From the NCBI GenBank assembly GCA_950295325.1, contig OX485806.1, forward strand, positions 3,038,001 through 3,102,000: a stretch of 64,000 bases of DNA, in the 5' to 3' direction. Positions 10,627 to 22,330 of the stretch are shown piece by piece. The notes under the pieces were generated by a model. The model was not told where the DNA came from. It ran no database searches and saw only the letters and a list, made by a program, of their open reading frames with translations. A program made the position numbers and the translations under genes. Origin of the DNA: Polytrichum commune. Lineage: Eukaryota > Streptophyta > Polytrichopsida > Polytrichales > Polytrichaceae. Each line of letters starts with the position of its first letter. Position 1 is the stretch's first letter.

Positions 10627-10821
10627 TAACTAACTCCCGGTTCTCCCCGATCATAGGGACAAACTAGAAAGTTGATTTTAATAACCCGACACCACTCTTT
10701 GTGTAATATGACAATTCAAGCATTAAGAAAACATGGGTGACTTTGTGTTAATTCTCATAAACTCAGGGTTTTGGACTAAATCCATGGTTTCATCTGCTTT
10801 AGTTTATGAATAAGTCTAGTA

Positions 10822-11567
10822 CAATCTAACCTCGTTAATACGACACTCATTTATACGACGCCCTCGATATTCCAACACATTTTTGCGCGATCAAACTTTT
10901 TAGTTCAAAACTTCCTCTTGAATATGACTACAACACTTGATAATGTGACATGATTTAGAACCTTCATTTTGTCATATTAAAGAGGTAGTTAATGCATAAA
11001 TTCCTTTCATATATGTTATGTACATCTAAAATACATCCATTTTCACTTGGGAACTACTTGGGAACTTCACTTACCATTGAGAACTTAATGAGGATTAGGG
11101 TTACTAATGCACAATGGACACAGTTAGGGTTAGAGTAGCCTCTTGCCTAGTATGTTGCTAAATGTTATGTATCATTATTGTCTAGTTTCTTATCAGAGAA
11201 CTCTTTATATTTTGGTGTTAATAAAATTATTAGTTGTCAAAAGTTAGTAGGAAATTTAAATAAGATGACAATTGCTAACTTGGGTAGGCAACACCAAAAA
11301 TCTTTAAACTCCAATTTAAAGAGTTCTTAAGAATATATATCTTTGTTTGGAGTTATAAGTTATTATTTCATACCATCTATATTGCTTAAACTCGTTGTAT
11401 ATATATATATATATATATATATTTAAGCTCATAGTACTTATGTTTTCGTATTCCCTCGATACTACGACAACTTTACGCCATTTGTCGTATTAATAAGAAG
11501 ACGACACCTCCATAATATGACTTTTTTTCGTGTTTCTCAAACGTGTCATACTAAAGAGGGAGAACAG
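10822..11567. mobile_element. Pogo/Tigger-like non-autonomous element, copy 1
   Basis: 746 bp flanked by TA at 10820-10821 and 11568-11569. The imperfect inverted ends carry CCTCGTTAATACGACAC at the left and, inverted at the right, CCTCTTTAGTATGACAC. A TA duplication with termini like these fits the Tc1/mariner-pogo superfamily. No transposase frame remains. A second copy in the same orientation lies at 46957-47712. Confidence 0.75.
11398..11423. repeat. (TA)n microsatellite
   Basis: About 13 TA units inside the pogo-like element. The sister copy at 47 kb has only a short remnant, so the run expanded after the copies separated. Confidence 0.9.
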
Positions 11568-12404
11568 TAGGTAGAATGGATGCGAACTGTGAATGGACAC
11601 CCAGGATTTGCAGAAAAAAGTTTGGGTGTCTATCATGAAACCTAGCACAGGGAGGCTCAAGGTACACCATGAATGCTGTTACAATATCTAGGGAAAGGGT
11701 GGTAACTTAGGTGGCAGTTCAAGCCCCTTGCAAAGTGCCTGATGCGACAACTGCCCTTATGAACGTACAGGCACAGTCAGCTTAAGATTTCCAGCAGCTA
11801 TGTTAAGGGTATGGGAAAATTGTGTCTTTACATAGGAATATGGTTGGTTCAACCCAACTGAACTTGTCTAGACTACATTGTTAAATGTTACATATTATTT
11901 GGAATTACGCAAAGCTATTATTGTTTACTAAGAAGTGCGAGTTCAAGTTCTTACCAACTAAAGCTGTTAATGTTCGATAATGTCCAAACAACTTATTCAA
12001 CCTTTGTTGGTAAAACATAATTTTTTTAGTGGTACGATATAGCATTGTGTAATTTCAAATAAGTCACTCTAAATACAACAAATAACTTGGAATTTGCAAT
12101 TCACAAGGTCTATGATGCTAAATTTGGGACCAAGCTATAAAGGGAAATCTCAATGTTTTCACTTGGAACTTACGTGGCTGGCACGAGTCCATTGTCATAA
12201 AAGACTACGGAGAGCGTGTGCATGTGGGACTTGGACTTATTGGGACCAATACAGTCGGTATCTCATAAAAATTTGTTTCAAGTCACCTGTGCTTACTACT
12301 TGATGTCACCTTTGCTGAGTATGATACTTTCATGTGGTGAAAAGAATCCACGGCCACCGGGACCAAATAACACCTAAATACCATAAGGTCGGACCTTAAG
12401 ATAT

Positions 12405-12760
12405 GCACGTGTTATTTGGTTACTTTGTTGATTGGACACCTATATTTGATTGGTGTGTAGTTTGGCGAGGATCAAAGAACAAACAACGTGAAGACACATG
12501 TTCAAAAGAGACCGGACTACAACCTTGTAAAATTCTACTAACTACTCAACACTCAATAGTGAACAAAATTTAACATACCTATGTATTCAATTGAGAAATC
12601 AACAAACATGCACTTCTGATAATCATAATTAAATCAGAAGAGGTCCGATTCTTTGACACTTCATTGTGGATTTGCTAATGCAACACAAATTTTGTTGTGT
12701 AGATCTAATCAGCAAGAGTTGGAGGACATAAAAAACAAACCCCATGACACCCACATACAT
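12405..12760 (+). repeat. ~360-bp direct repeat, copy 1
   Basis: Shares with 13104-13481 a chain of matching blocks in the same order, for example CCTATATTTGATTGGTGTGTAG and CTAATCAG(C/G)A(A/G)GAGTTGGAG. Related pieces occur near 17885-18000 (inverted) and at 51940-52060, so this is a dispersed family. Confidence 0.7.
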
Positions 12761-13103
12761 TAAAGGAGATGAATCTCACATAAAAAGGACGAAGAACTTG
12801 AAGCCACTTGAACATAAACCCGTGTTGGTATGACCATATCCATCTTTCCATAATCGTCTAGTTCTTCAACCATAAACAGCAGATTGAACCATCAGTAAGA
12901 ACCACAAACCACTAGAATTTCAAGCAGGCTCTCTCCTACTCTAATTCGAGGATATATTAATCGCCACTCCTCTACTAAAAGAGGGTACTCACCTGCCCTC
13001 TCATGTATTGTGGTCCTGTATGCCTTAGACAGTGAAATGAAAGTGTTTTGTTTGCCTCAAGAAAAAGAGGGAAAACATACTCACCAACTGCCTAACTTGA
13101 GGT

Positions 13104-13481
13104 GTGCGGGTGTAATTCAGTTACTTTTCTGAAATGAATGCCTATATTTGATTGGTGTGTAGTTAGTTAGGTGAGGATCAGAGAACAAACACCATAAAGA
13201 CACAATGTGTTTAAAAGAGATTGGACTACATCTTCAAATTTCAATAATTACTCCACACTTGATAGTGAACACCCTTGGGAGGGACCTATCATGTATTCAA
13301 CAAAGGAATCAATAAATATGCACTTTCGATTATCATAACTAAATCATGGTAGGTCTAAATTTTCAATCTGATTTTTGCCAATGCTTCATCGTAGTTTGCT
13401 ATTATAAGACAAGTTTGTTGTGGACATCTAATCAGGAGAAGTTGGAGAACATGAAAAACGAACTGAATAACATCCACATAC
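13104..13481 (+). repeat. ~360-bp direct repeat, copy 2
   Basis: Diverged second copy, with small insertions relative to 12405-12760. Termini and class unknown. Confidence 0.7.
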
Positions 13482-14528
13482 CTTGTGCGTCTTCTTAACC
13501 TTGCAGCAGCACTGAAACGCCCCTTTGGAATTGCAACTGCGAGACAGGCAGAAGTAGACTAAGTTATCATCATGCACATGTCATCTGTGAACTCTGGCAA
13601 AATGAAGGTGTGAAAGAAATGACAGTTTAGGAGGCCTGAAGGGTCTGGTTATGGCTATGGCCATATGGCTATGGTGTAAGCTTTGAAGTGCTTGTCAGGA
13701 AGCGGAGAAGTTTGTGGCTGTGCCACATAACAGCATCAATGGCTGTTTGCATGTGTTCCAAAACATGTGGCCTGCATCAAGCTGTTCGATATGATCACCA
13801 CTGCAACATCTCGGATGGAGGCTTATTATGATTTTCAATGTTCACTAGGAAGAAGAAGAAAGTAACTCAAGGGTTTGTGCGACATAAGTATTGGTCTTTG
13901 TTCAGTGGATCAAAATGGGGGAGGGAATATGAAGCTGATGCGTAAGATCTCCATTGGCTTTGGACATAAGAGATTTCTCTGGTAATTTCTTTGCCGAAGT
14001 TCTTTCCAGCCTCCTACCTTCCAATCTGCTTGGTCCTATTGTATAATATATTATAAAAGAAGACCATGATCTGTCTTATATCCTAGTTCGTGTTCATACA
14101 TACTTTTCCAGTTACTGCTGTCGCAAGGTGACACTGATTGCTGAGTTGACTTAAGAAGACGGTGAACCTTATGCTAGGTGATGGGCAAGGAGGAGGACTC
14201 TATCAAGAAGAGAAAAAAGAAAGGCACATCAATGTAAATCATTTATGGTATTTAGTGACACTTACTATTTGTGCTTGTGTTGAGCTATAACTTTTTATTA
14301 TAGATCTTCTTCTTCATTTTTAAATTTTTAAATTTTTTTACCAACAAAGATCAAATCGGTTTGGACACTATAGAACATTAATATCTTTGTTTAGTAAAAA
14401 CTTACATTAAATATTATAAACAGTGTAGTACACTGACGTGTAATGTCCATACACCATCTTCTACTAGCAAGGAGGAGGCTACCATATATGAGATGGTGTC
14501 TAGTACTTATCTCACTACATGTTGTTAA

Positions 14529-17500
14529 GATTGTTTGGCGCTTTGGGCCACCTCCCTCCGAAGGAGCCTAAAAGTGCCCCACAAGTCCTTCGGTGAGGGT
14601 GGCCTACACTTGCAGGTGCCCAAACCGAACATGGATGGTAGGTGTATAAGGTGAGTGCTTAAATTTTCGACAGGGATTGAATTTGAATTCTAGTACCTCC
14701 AGAGATTGGGCCTTAGTTTTAATATTATGGCTCTAAAACTCACTAATTCTTTTCATACCTACTTCAAACCTAGACCTACAATCTAGTCTAAGTGCATACG
14801 TACCAACATTGGAACCAAGGCAATCCTAACTTATGAATTGTGATGGCTCTAGTACACACTTACCAAATTTGATTCATACCACCCCTAGCTTAGTGGACGG
14901 AAGAGCGACGGTTTGATAGACCGTTCAATACATTCTTACTTCTTTATTTAGTTATATTTAGATTTCCTAAGCAGGGCGATTTGGCTTAAGTCCCATCTTT
15001 TATAGAATTTCCTTCTTACTTAATTAATTTCGTTCACATATCCTATCTTCCAACAATTGTAAACCCATAGAATGGTCCACCATTCCACGGGATCACTTTT
15101 AGTTAGGATGCTAGCATTCAAATTTAGAATTGATAGGGAATTTAGGGAAAATTGGTTCAGTTAGCATTTAGCCTAAAAAGAAGGAAGGTGAATTACCAAG
15201 GACTTCGGACCTTCAACCGGAAGAAACAAAAATCTATTGAAGGGTAAGGTTGGCCAAAATGAAAACTAAGTAGTATTAGAAAATAACCAAGTAGAAAAAT
15301 ATGCTAGCTAGTAAAAACAATTAGCTAAGCAAATATTAGTTTATTACTTAATATGGGCCACACAAGACAATTGGAGATGTTTGGCGTAAGAAGGCAAAAT
15401 TGGCATGAAGAATTTTAAAGCAAAAAAAAATGCTACTTGCCCACTTGCCTCTTCGTCAATTCGATGGTAAAAATTTAGAAATATTTCTAAGATCTTCCGT
15501 CGGAGCCACCTCGGCAACAGAGTAGCAACCTCAAATAGAAAAACCTCCGAGCCTAAATTTGGTGAAAATTTTGAAGAATGAAGCCGGTGGTGAAAGGGTC
15601 TAATATTTTTTTAAGAGAATTTAAAAACCCCCTCCTTCTACTTTGTATTATCTTTCTTCTTCTAAATGCTTGGGCGAAGCTCTGCTTTTATGTAGTTAGG
15701 AAAAAACTTCTATCTTGCCTTCTCAATGGTCTAATAACAAGACTTGAGAAAATTCTCTACTATCTCTCCTAGTTAGAATGTGTATATGTTAACACACAAT
15801 AAACTTTTTATTTCTTTGGTAGAGGTAGGTTAGATTGTACGATTGCAAATGGAGATATTGTAGACCTCAGCCGCCGATGGCCTGAACGCTTAGTTCATGA
15901 TCTTAAATAGTATAATTATCATTTTTTTTCTTATAGAGATTTTCTATAGCTATCTATAGCCGTTTTCAATTCTAATTTGGTTAAAATAGCAATTAGTTAT
16001 GAATTTTCAAAGATGAAATAAAAAAACATTGTGTTATTTTGGGTAGCAATTGTTGGATCAGACCTTCTAGCCCAATAAAAATTTTAATTTTGAAAAGTTA
16101 CGTTTTTCTAAGTATATATTTTGTCTAGTTTTCCAAGGTTGTTTAAAACATTTGATTTGACTAAGAAATTAATTAGATATAAATTTGTGAAGACGGGATA
16201 TGTAGTTTGAGACTTCTTGGTTGACTGCTGCATTACAGGGAGTCTGTTGGATTCAACTTGGCTTAATTTATTAATAAAATATTTTTCTTAAATAAATATT
16301 TTAAATATATTTCCAAGACTATTTGGAACGTTTGATTTGAATAAGAAATGAATTAGATACAAATTTTTAAAGACGGGATACGTAGTTTAAGACTTCCTAG
16401 TTGACTGATGTATTACAAGGAGTCTGTTGGATTCATTTTGACTTAACTTGCTGATATCATATCTTTTTCAATTAGACCTTGTTAATAGCTTTCCAATGGT
16501 GTATGGGAAGCCCAGATCCAAATAGTAATAAATTTACTACGAAATTTTAAAGTGGGCACTAAATAAATTTATTATGCTTAGGCCTAGATTACAGTGCAAA
16601 AAAAAGTTTTAATTATTAACTAACGTAAGTTTTACAATCAAATTAGCTACAAGGAAAAAAATAAGGTCAACGTTTGGGAAGTGGACCAAGGAAGAAGGTA
16701 GCGGCTCGGCCTACATCAAGCCCAATCAACCGAAGAGAATTAAGGTAAACTAACTAACCCTAGCCTTCCATTTAGGGTTGGAGGGAGCGTGGCCAAGGTA
16801 TGCATCCCTAAATCCACTCGCCTATCTCATAAGGTCAAGTGGGTTGATCACTTGACCGCCAAGGGGGTATTCAACTCCATTATTATCAGGCCCCTTTGTA
16901 TGTTTTGTGGTAGTAGCTTTATTTATTAGCGAGTTCCATATGTGGTAAGTCGGATTAATCACCGACACAACCACTCTAACTGTTATTGGTGGAGAGGTGG
17001 AATTAATGACCCACGAATTCAGTATTATGTTGTTGGTCCCGTGGATTGGGAGTAATGGCCCCAATTTATGAAGATTGTGCAACAGGTTGTCCATCACCCT
17101 AGTCCCATTAAGTTGCATTTCGTGGTCTATCAAGTGTAAACACATTTAACAATTAAAAACGTATAAAATAAATCGTAAACCCTTGTTGACAAGAAATCCG
17201 AATCGGAAACTTAACTCGATAGAATGACACAACCCTTTGAACCGTTGAAGTCCGAAGGGTTTGAGATGTCACTCGACCTTCAAAGGACCTGCACGAGGCC
17301 TTAGAAGGTTCCAAGCTAAGGGATCTACCGACCAGGTAAGGGGTGATGCCTAATATATGAATGTAGTAAGGTAAGATGTGTAAGCAAAATTAACTAAATA
17401 AAAAGGAATTTGTGTAAAAGGTGGGACTTAGGCCAAATCCCCCCGTTTAGGAAATTAAATATAACTAAGTAAAGAAATAAGAAAGAATTGAATGGTTCAT

Positions 17501-17880
17501 CAAATCGTTGTTATTCCGTTCATTAAGCTATGGGTGGTATGAATCAAATTCGGTTGGTGTGTATCAGAGCCATCTCAATTCACAAGTTAGGATTGTCTTG
17601 GTTCCAAGATTGGTGCGTCTGCGATTAGAATAGGTTGTAGGTTTAGGTTAGAACTATATATGAAATTGATTAGTGGAGTTTAGAGCCACAATAATAAAAA
17701 AGCTAAGGTCCAACCTCTGGTGGTACTACAACGCATATTTAATTCCCCTCCAAAAATCTAAGTACTCACATTATACACCTATACTTGGGCACTTGCAAGT
17801 GCAGGCCACCTTCACCGAAGGGCTTGTGTGATACTTTTAGGCTCCCTCAGAAGGAGGTGGTCCAAAAACGCCACACAATC
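14529..17880. mobile_element. 3.35-kb element with ~530-bp inverted arms
   Basis: The left arm (14529 to about 15060) matches the reverse complement of the right arm (about 17345-17880) along its length with moderate divergence. The ends are GATTGT(T/G)TGGCG followed by a GCCACCTCC/ACCACCTCC block. The ~2.3-kb centre holds no transposase-like frame, only short frames and a tandem duplication at 16133-16445. Long inverted arms suggest a MULE-like or foldback element. I found no clear target duplication, so the class is open. Confidence 0.7.
16133..16445 (+). repeat. Tandem duplication, ~180-bp period
   Basis: Two diverged copies beginning CCAAGGTTGTTTAAAACATTTG (16133) and CCAAGACTATTTGGAACGTTTG (16313), each ending AGTCTGTTGGATTCA. 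They lie inside the long-armed element. Confidence 0.75.
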
Positions 17881-18542
17881 CAATCTCTCTTGAACAAGTG
17901 TTCTTTTGATATTTGTTCTTCGAATTACACCTAAGTATATACCACTCAAATATAGGTGTTTGATGAAGATAAAATAACCGAATTAGGTACGTCTACCTTA
18001 GAGGATAGACTTTTAAATGATAGCAAGTGACAATGTGTGCACAAAAACATTCAAGTAATTATATGATGTTAAGGTATATGTAGCATTGGAGTGTATGTTA
18101 GTGTATGTTAGGTTGTTCAAAACCCTACCCCTAAACACCAAACCCTATTAAGCCAAACACTAAAACCTATGTCAAATTAAGAAAAGTAACCCAATAACAC
18201 GTGCATGCCTTATGTGTTGAACTTATCCTGGGCCATTTGGCCATTGTGGGACAACATGACGCTTCGAACATATCCTACGAGTATATACAGTCAAGACTCT
18301 ATAAATGTTACAGGTTAGGAGTAGCAAAAAAATAACATCTATAGAATTATAACAAGTAACACTTGTAGAATTCATACCGATGATTAATAACTTCTATAGA
18401 AATAACACTTAAAATTTCCAAAAATGAAGACCATAACGATTTATAAAATTAAAAAATGAAAGTACAAATGATAATACATAATTCAACTAAACTAATTGAA
18501 AGAAATAATCTATATAGTAGTAACTTGACGAGATTCTTCCAA

Positions 18543-20083
18543 CTAAACTAACTGAAAGAAAGAGTCTATAGTAGTATGATGAGAAGCTTCCAAATGATGA
18601 GATGAAACTTCCTTTTGGGATCTTTGAATGCTCTTGATGTGTGATAGGGCATTATTTGGTCTTTGTTCAAAATATTTCTTCAAAGTCTTTAGAGAATGCT
18701 CAACAACACTAAATCCTACAACTTCTTCTACCACATCAACCATAACCTCATCAAAATCAATTTCTTGATGTTCTAAGGAATACATATCCAAAAACTCCTC
18801 ATCGGTAGGTTCATAGGGGTTGTTCAAATCAACTTCATCTCATAATTGAGGTTTTCACGAGCATTCATCACGTCACCCACCTCACTAATAGATGACAACA
18901 ACGTCAGTTGATGAAGTAGAGTAGCAACTTCATCAACCTCTACCAAGTGCCTAGCTTCCTCTATTTCCCTCTCAAAAGAGATCGAAAGAACACATGTCCC
19001 GGGGAGGGCACTCATACATGTATTTAATAACCCATCTGCGACGGAAGGGTATTTATCATGGGGCTATTTATCTAAGAAATTGGAATTCTTTACACCCTAT
19101 CAGTACAGATAAATCTAAATTTTGTCATTTTAGATGACCCTATTTGTATTTATAAAGTCACAACTGAACTAGTTTCTAGTACCCTATGTTCCTTATAATT
19201 TTTATATTTGACCCCATGAATGACAACTCATAGGACTCTTGAAAGTTTATAGTGAAAATTCAATTAACCATGTCTAGATTGAAGACATCAAACAATGTAC
19301 CAAAACATAAAAACTTGAAGCATTATTAGGACCTCTTATTGTTCCAAAACATACATCAAACAATGTTCAAATCAAACAAACTTGAAGCAAGTAAACTTGA
19401 GAGAAGCACCAAAATAAAACGAATGAAGACAAGATTCTACTACTAGAATTCCGAAAACCGCACACAACCACAAAATGCACGTCAAGAACTTCAACACCAA
19501 ATCCTTCCTCACAAGTAGCGTTGCATTGGCGCAAGCAACCCTAGGCAAAAATCAAAGATACAACGCACAAAGCAAAGAACACCAAAACCCTCGTCATCCA
19601 AATTTTTCATTCGGGAATTTGGATTGAAAATGGATAGTTTTTCATCCATTGACCACCATAAAATGCATTATATACCTCTGCCTCAATATTTTTTTCTCTA
19701 CCTACTATTCCCAACCCTATTTTAGATTGAAAGAATTAGATAAATTGATGTATTATATGGTACCCTTATTTTTTTATACACACAACTTTGTAATTGAAGA
19801 GGTGCTTCATTACATCGAAGAATTGTATAAATTTTATCACAAATGAATAAAAAATACCCTACATTCTTTCTCACATGGTTTAATAAATTTTCGCGAGTGC
19901 CCTCCCCGGGACACATGTGTGCCTCCAACAATTTTGAATTTTTCGCAAAGAATATGGGATAAATGTGATTACATGTTTAAAATTTATGCTTTCATATATT
20001 ATTACCTTGATTTTTTCAAAATTAACACTTATAAAGGTGCAATTAACAAAGAAGGGAGTAGCGCATGTTATAACACTTAACAC
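18543..20083 (-). pseudogene. Pogo/Tigger transposase C-terminal remnant
   Basis: Minus-strand fragments in order: RKIQNCWRHTC (about 19960-19912), the NCW-x-HT signature near the end of Tigger/CENP-B-type DDE domains; then, beyond the nested element, SISFEREIEEARHLVEVDE (18980-18910); then an acidic tail ending TIDSFFQLV (18827-18543), resembling the (T)xDSFF end of these transposases. The nested element splits the HTC codons and duplicated them as ACACATGT. A frame change near 18825 also breaks the tail. The DNA-binding and DDE parts are absent. Confidence 0.8.
18998..19910. mobile_element. Nested 913-bp element, CCCGGGG termini, 8-bp duplication
   Basis: Perfect 16-bp inverted termini CCCGGGGAGGGCACTC, then a looser subterminal match (TTTAATAACCC against TTTATTAAACC). 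The 8-bp duplication ACACATGT lies at 18990-18997 and 19911-19918. Eight bp suits hAT and a few other superfamilies; the GC-rich terminus is not a classic hAT end, so the class is open. No transposase frame inside. Confidence 0.9.
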
Positions 20084-20711
20084 TCACTAGTCTTACCAAT
20101 TGTGTTTTTGTAGGGGAGTAAAATTTTCTTAACATATATGAAATTATAACGCTTATAGGGGTAACACTTATAGAGTCTTGACTGTAGTACAAGTGCATGC
20201 TTTTTGGTATGCATGCTTTTTGACTTTATGTATGCATGTGTGTGGAAAGCTTTCCTTAAAAACCCCTATGTACAAGAACAACATGTGTGTTAAGTTACTT
20301 AAATTCTAACCCTAAACTCAAAAACCTATTGTGCCAAACACCAAAACCTATGTCTCCATGAGATAAGTAATTGAATAACACCCGCATACCTTAGGTGTCG
20401 AAGTAATTATGAGCCATTGGGTTATTGTTGGACAACATGACATTCCAAACATATACTATGATTACATACAAGTGCATGCTTGTCGGTGTATGGCTTCATG
20501 TACACATGTGTATGGCATGCTTTTATTAGAAATCCCTATGTACAAAAATAACACGTAAGTTAAGTTGTTTAAAATTCTACCCCTTAACTCTATTGTGCCA
20601 AACACAAAACCTATGGCCATTTGAGAAACATAACCAAATAACACCTAGTGACATGCCATAGGTGTTGAAGTAATTCCGGGCCATTGTTGGACAACATGAC
20701 ACTCCAAACAT

Positions 20712-20728
20712 ATACAATGATTGTATAA
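20712..20728. repeat. 17-bp target duplication of LINE, left
   Basis: ATACAATGATTGTATAA, repeated exactly at 32769-32785. The first 15 bases are palindromic around the central G. Confidence 0.92.
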
Positions 20729-20883
20729 GAAAAGAAAAGAAAAAATAACGCTCGTATTTTCGCACGAGCATGACTTCGAGCCCGTTGGCCTCATACTAAT
20801 CACGGGTTCCGTGATGTAGTATGTGGTTTTATGCCTCCGTTAGGAGGTGGGCTCTGGGAGGTTCTCTAAAAGTCCAATTTTGG
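20729..20883 (-). other. LINE 3' UTR with three stem-loops and (TTTTC)n tail
   Basis: Hairpins by position: 20834-20847 (CCTCC/GGAGG), 20794-20821 (TACTA-ATCACGG/CCGTGAT-G-TAGTA) and 20750-20769 (GCTCGT/ACGAGC). On the coding strand the element ends TTTTTTCTTTTCTTTTC (20745-20729). A microsatellite-like end with upstream structure is typical of LINEs whose RT recognises a specific 3' RNA; L1-type elements end in poly(A). Recognition by this RT is inference. Confidence 0.7.
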
Positions 20884-22330
20884 TTAAGGTGGGGGTACGG
20901 GTTGTTGTTTATTGTCGAGTTTTCTTTTATTAAGTACTAAGTACGTGAGGTATTTAATAGCGTTTTGGTGTATATCTTTCATGAGTTTTTTGATATTGGT
21001 TTTAGTGATTTTTAAGTCCGTTAGTTTTTGGATGGAGTGTTCATGTATGGCTCCTCGTACTTCTGCAGTGATTGTTATAACAGGGTTGGTTTTCCAACCC
21101 TTGTCGTGGATGGCGTGATTTAGTGGATCGTATTTGGCGTGTTTCTGTGCAATGGCTTGTTCGGGGAATCTGTCGTGGCAGTAAGTGAATTCGATAAATT
21201 GTATTGTGTGGTTGGATGATGGTAGTATGGGTGGGGTGGTGTGATTTGGGGCACCTATCATGCATAGGATGTCAGGCCTAAGTTTAGCTTGACATTGGCA
21301 TGGCGTTTGGGTACATGTGCATGTTAATAACCATTCTGGGACTGTGTTTTCTTGTGGCCGGTTGGTGAGATGTCCGGCATTGGTTTTTGTGAGGAACCGT
21401 GTGTGTTTGTTAGCTTGTAATGTTTGTGTGATCAGATGTACTGCTTTGTTATGTCTTGCGATTCGGAGACCTTTTAAGTATGGGTGTTCACATGTTGATA
21501 GTAGGTGCGGCCACGTGTCTCTCTCATTTCTGTGGCAAAGTGTGCAATTGGGGTTTGGATGTGTGAGGGGCCAGAACATACTTTTTCTATGGTTGCCCAT
21601 ATATTGAGCGTATCGAAACTTTAATGTTTGGGTGATTTGGGTATCTGGTATTTGATCATTATTCCAAAAATGATTAGAGAGTTTTTGGTTTATTTGGGTG
21701 TTTGAGAGCCATTTATCTACGTATGGGAATTTATTTATGGCTAAGGTTGTTTCTAAGTTGTCGTGTGCTTTTGTTATGAATGTGCGTAAGTTACGGATGG
21801 CTCCGTCGTGTGTGCCTGTGGGGCAGCTGGCAAGCCAGTAGGGGGTGGGGCGGGCGATGTGGATGTGTGGGGTTTGTTCTCGTTTTTCTAAGTTGTTCCC
21901 TTCATTGGCTAGGTCATCGGCTAGTTCATTTCTGGTGATGCCCGTGTGCGCTCGGACCTTATGTATGTAGATTTTGTGTGGGGTCCAGTAAATCTTCCTT
22001 ACTATGGCGGCTATAAGTAGTTTGTCAGGGTGGTGGTGTTGTGACGTTGGGTGTTGTATGTGGTTATTTATGAGGTATATGCTGTTGAGGCTGTCGGTAA
22101 ATATGTGTGTTTCTGTTTGTGTGATTTTTATGTTTTTGATGGCGAGGAGTATGGCATATAGTTCGGCTCTAAGTATATTTTGATAGCTTGGTAGTCGTTT
22201 TGCTATACGGGTGTTATTATTGGGGCTATATACTCCCGATCCTGCAGTATTGCCCACAATTTGTCCCTCGGAGTTTTTTGTTGGGGGGATGAAGGAGCCG
22301 TCTGTGTATACGCATTGTTGTGGGGGGAAT
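20884..22330 (-). CDS. LINE ORF2 end: RNase H, CCHC knuckle, RLE-like endonuclease
   Basis: The open frame runs from 22257 (457 aa) and its homology begins upstream in the same frame with YTDGSF at about 22310. RNase H residues: D of YTDGS, then E32, D55 (FTDS), H104 (RAHTG) and D114, counted from 22257. CCHC knuckle: C238-x2-C241-x9-H251-x4-C256. Then RPD at 327-329, IEFTYCHD at 355-362, QKHAKYDPL at 371-379 and VITITAEVRGAIH at 393-405. This order (knuckle, R/KPD, hydrophobic-D/E strand, K..KY-x-L, V-x(3)-G strand) is that of R2-type restriction-like endonucleases. RNase H is clear; the RLE call is strong but by eye. Confidence 0.75.

Larger units (their letters stand above)
11570..14528. 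other. Intergenic, no gene; two diverged direct repeats
   Basis: No convincing coding frame. The only structure I see is the pair of repeats at 12405-12760 and 13104-13481. Confidence 0.5.
18288..20184 (-). mobile_element. Pogo/Tigger transposon relic
   Basis: 1897 bp flanked by TA (18286-18287 and 20185-20186). Inverted ends are CAGTCAAGACTCTATAAATGTTAC at the left and, inverted at the right, CAGTCAAGACTCTATAAGTGTTAC (one mismatch). It carries only the C-terminal part of a pogo-type transposase on the minus strand, so it is internally deleted and non-autonomous. A second transposon (18998-19910) sits inside that remnant. Confidence 0.9.
18115..20728 (+). repeat. Satellite-like tandem array, interrupted by transposons
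   Basis: Three units of about 260-285 bp in a row. Recurring blocks are AACCCTA..CTCAA, CCAAACACYAAAACCTATG, GGACAACATGAC, TACAAGTGCATGCTT and AATCCCTATGTAC. Unit 1 starts at 18115 and is split by the pogo element (18288-20184). Unit 2 starts near 20295. Unit 3 starts near 20563, is split by the LINE after 20728 and resumes at 32786. Removing both elements gives a continuous array. Confidence 0.8.

Noticed and set aside
12405-13481. LTR pair of a small retroelement
   Set aside because: The repeats lack TG...CA ends, a primer site and a polypurine tract, and the ~340 bp between them encodes nothing.
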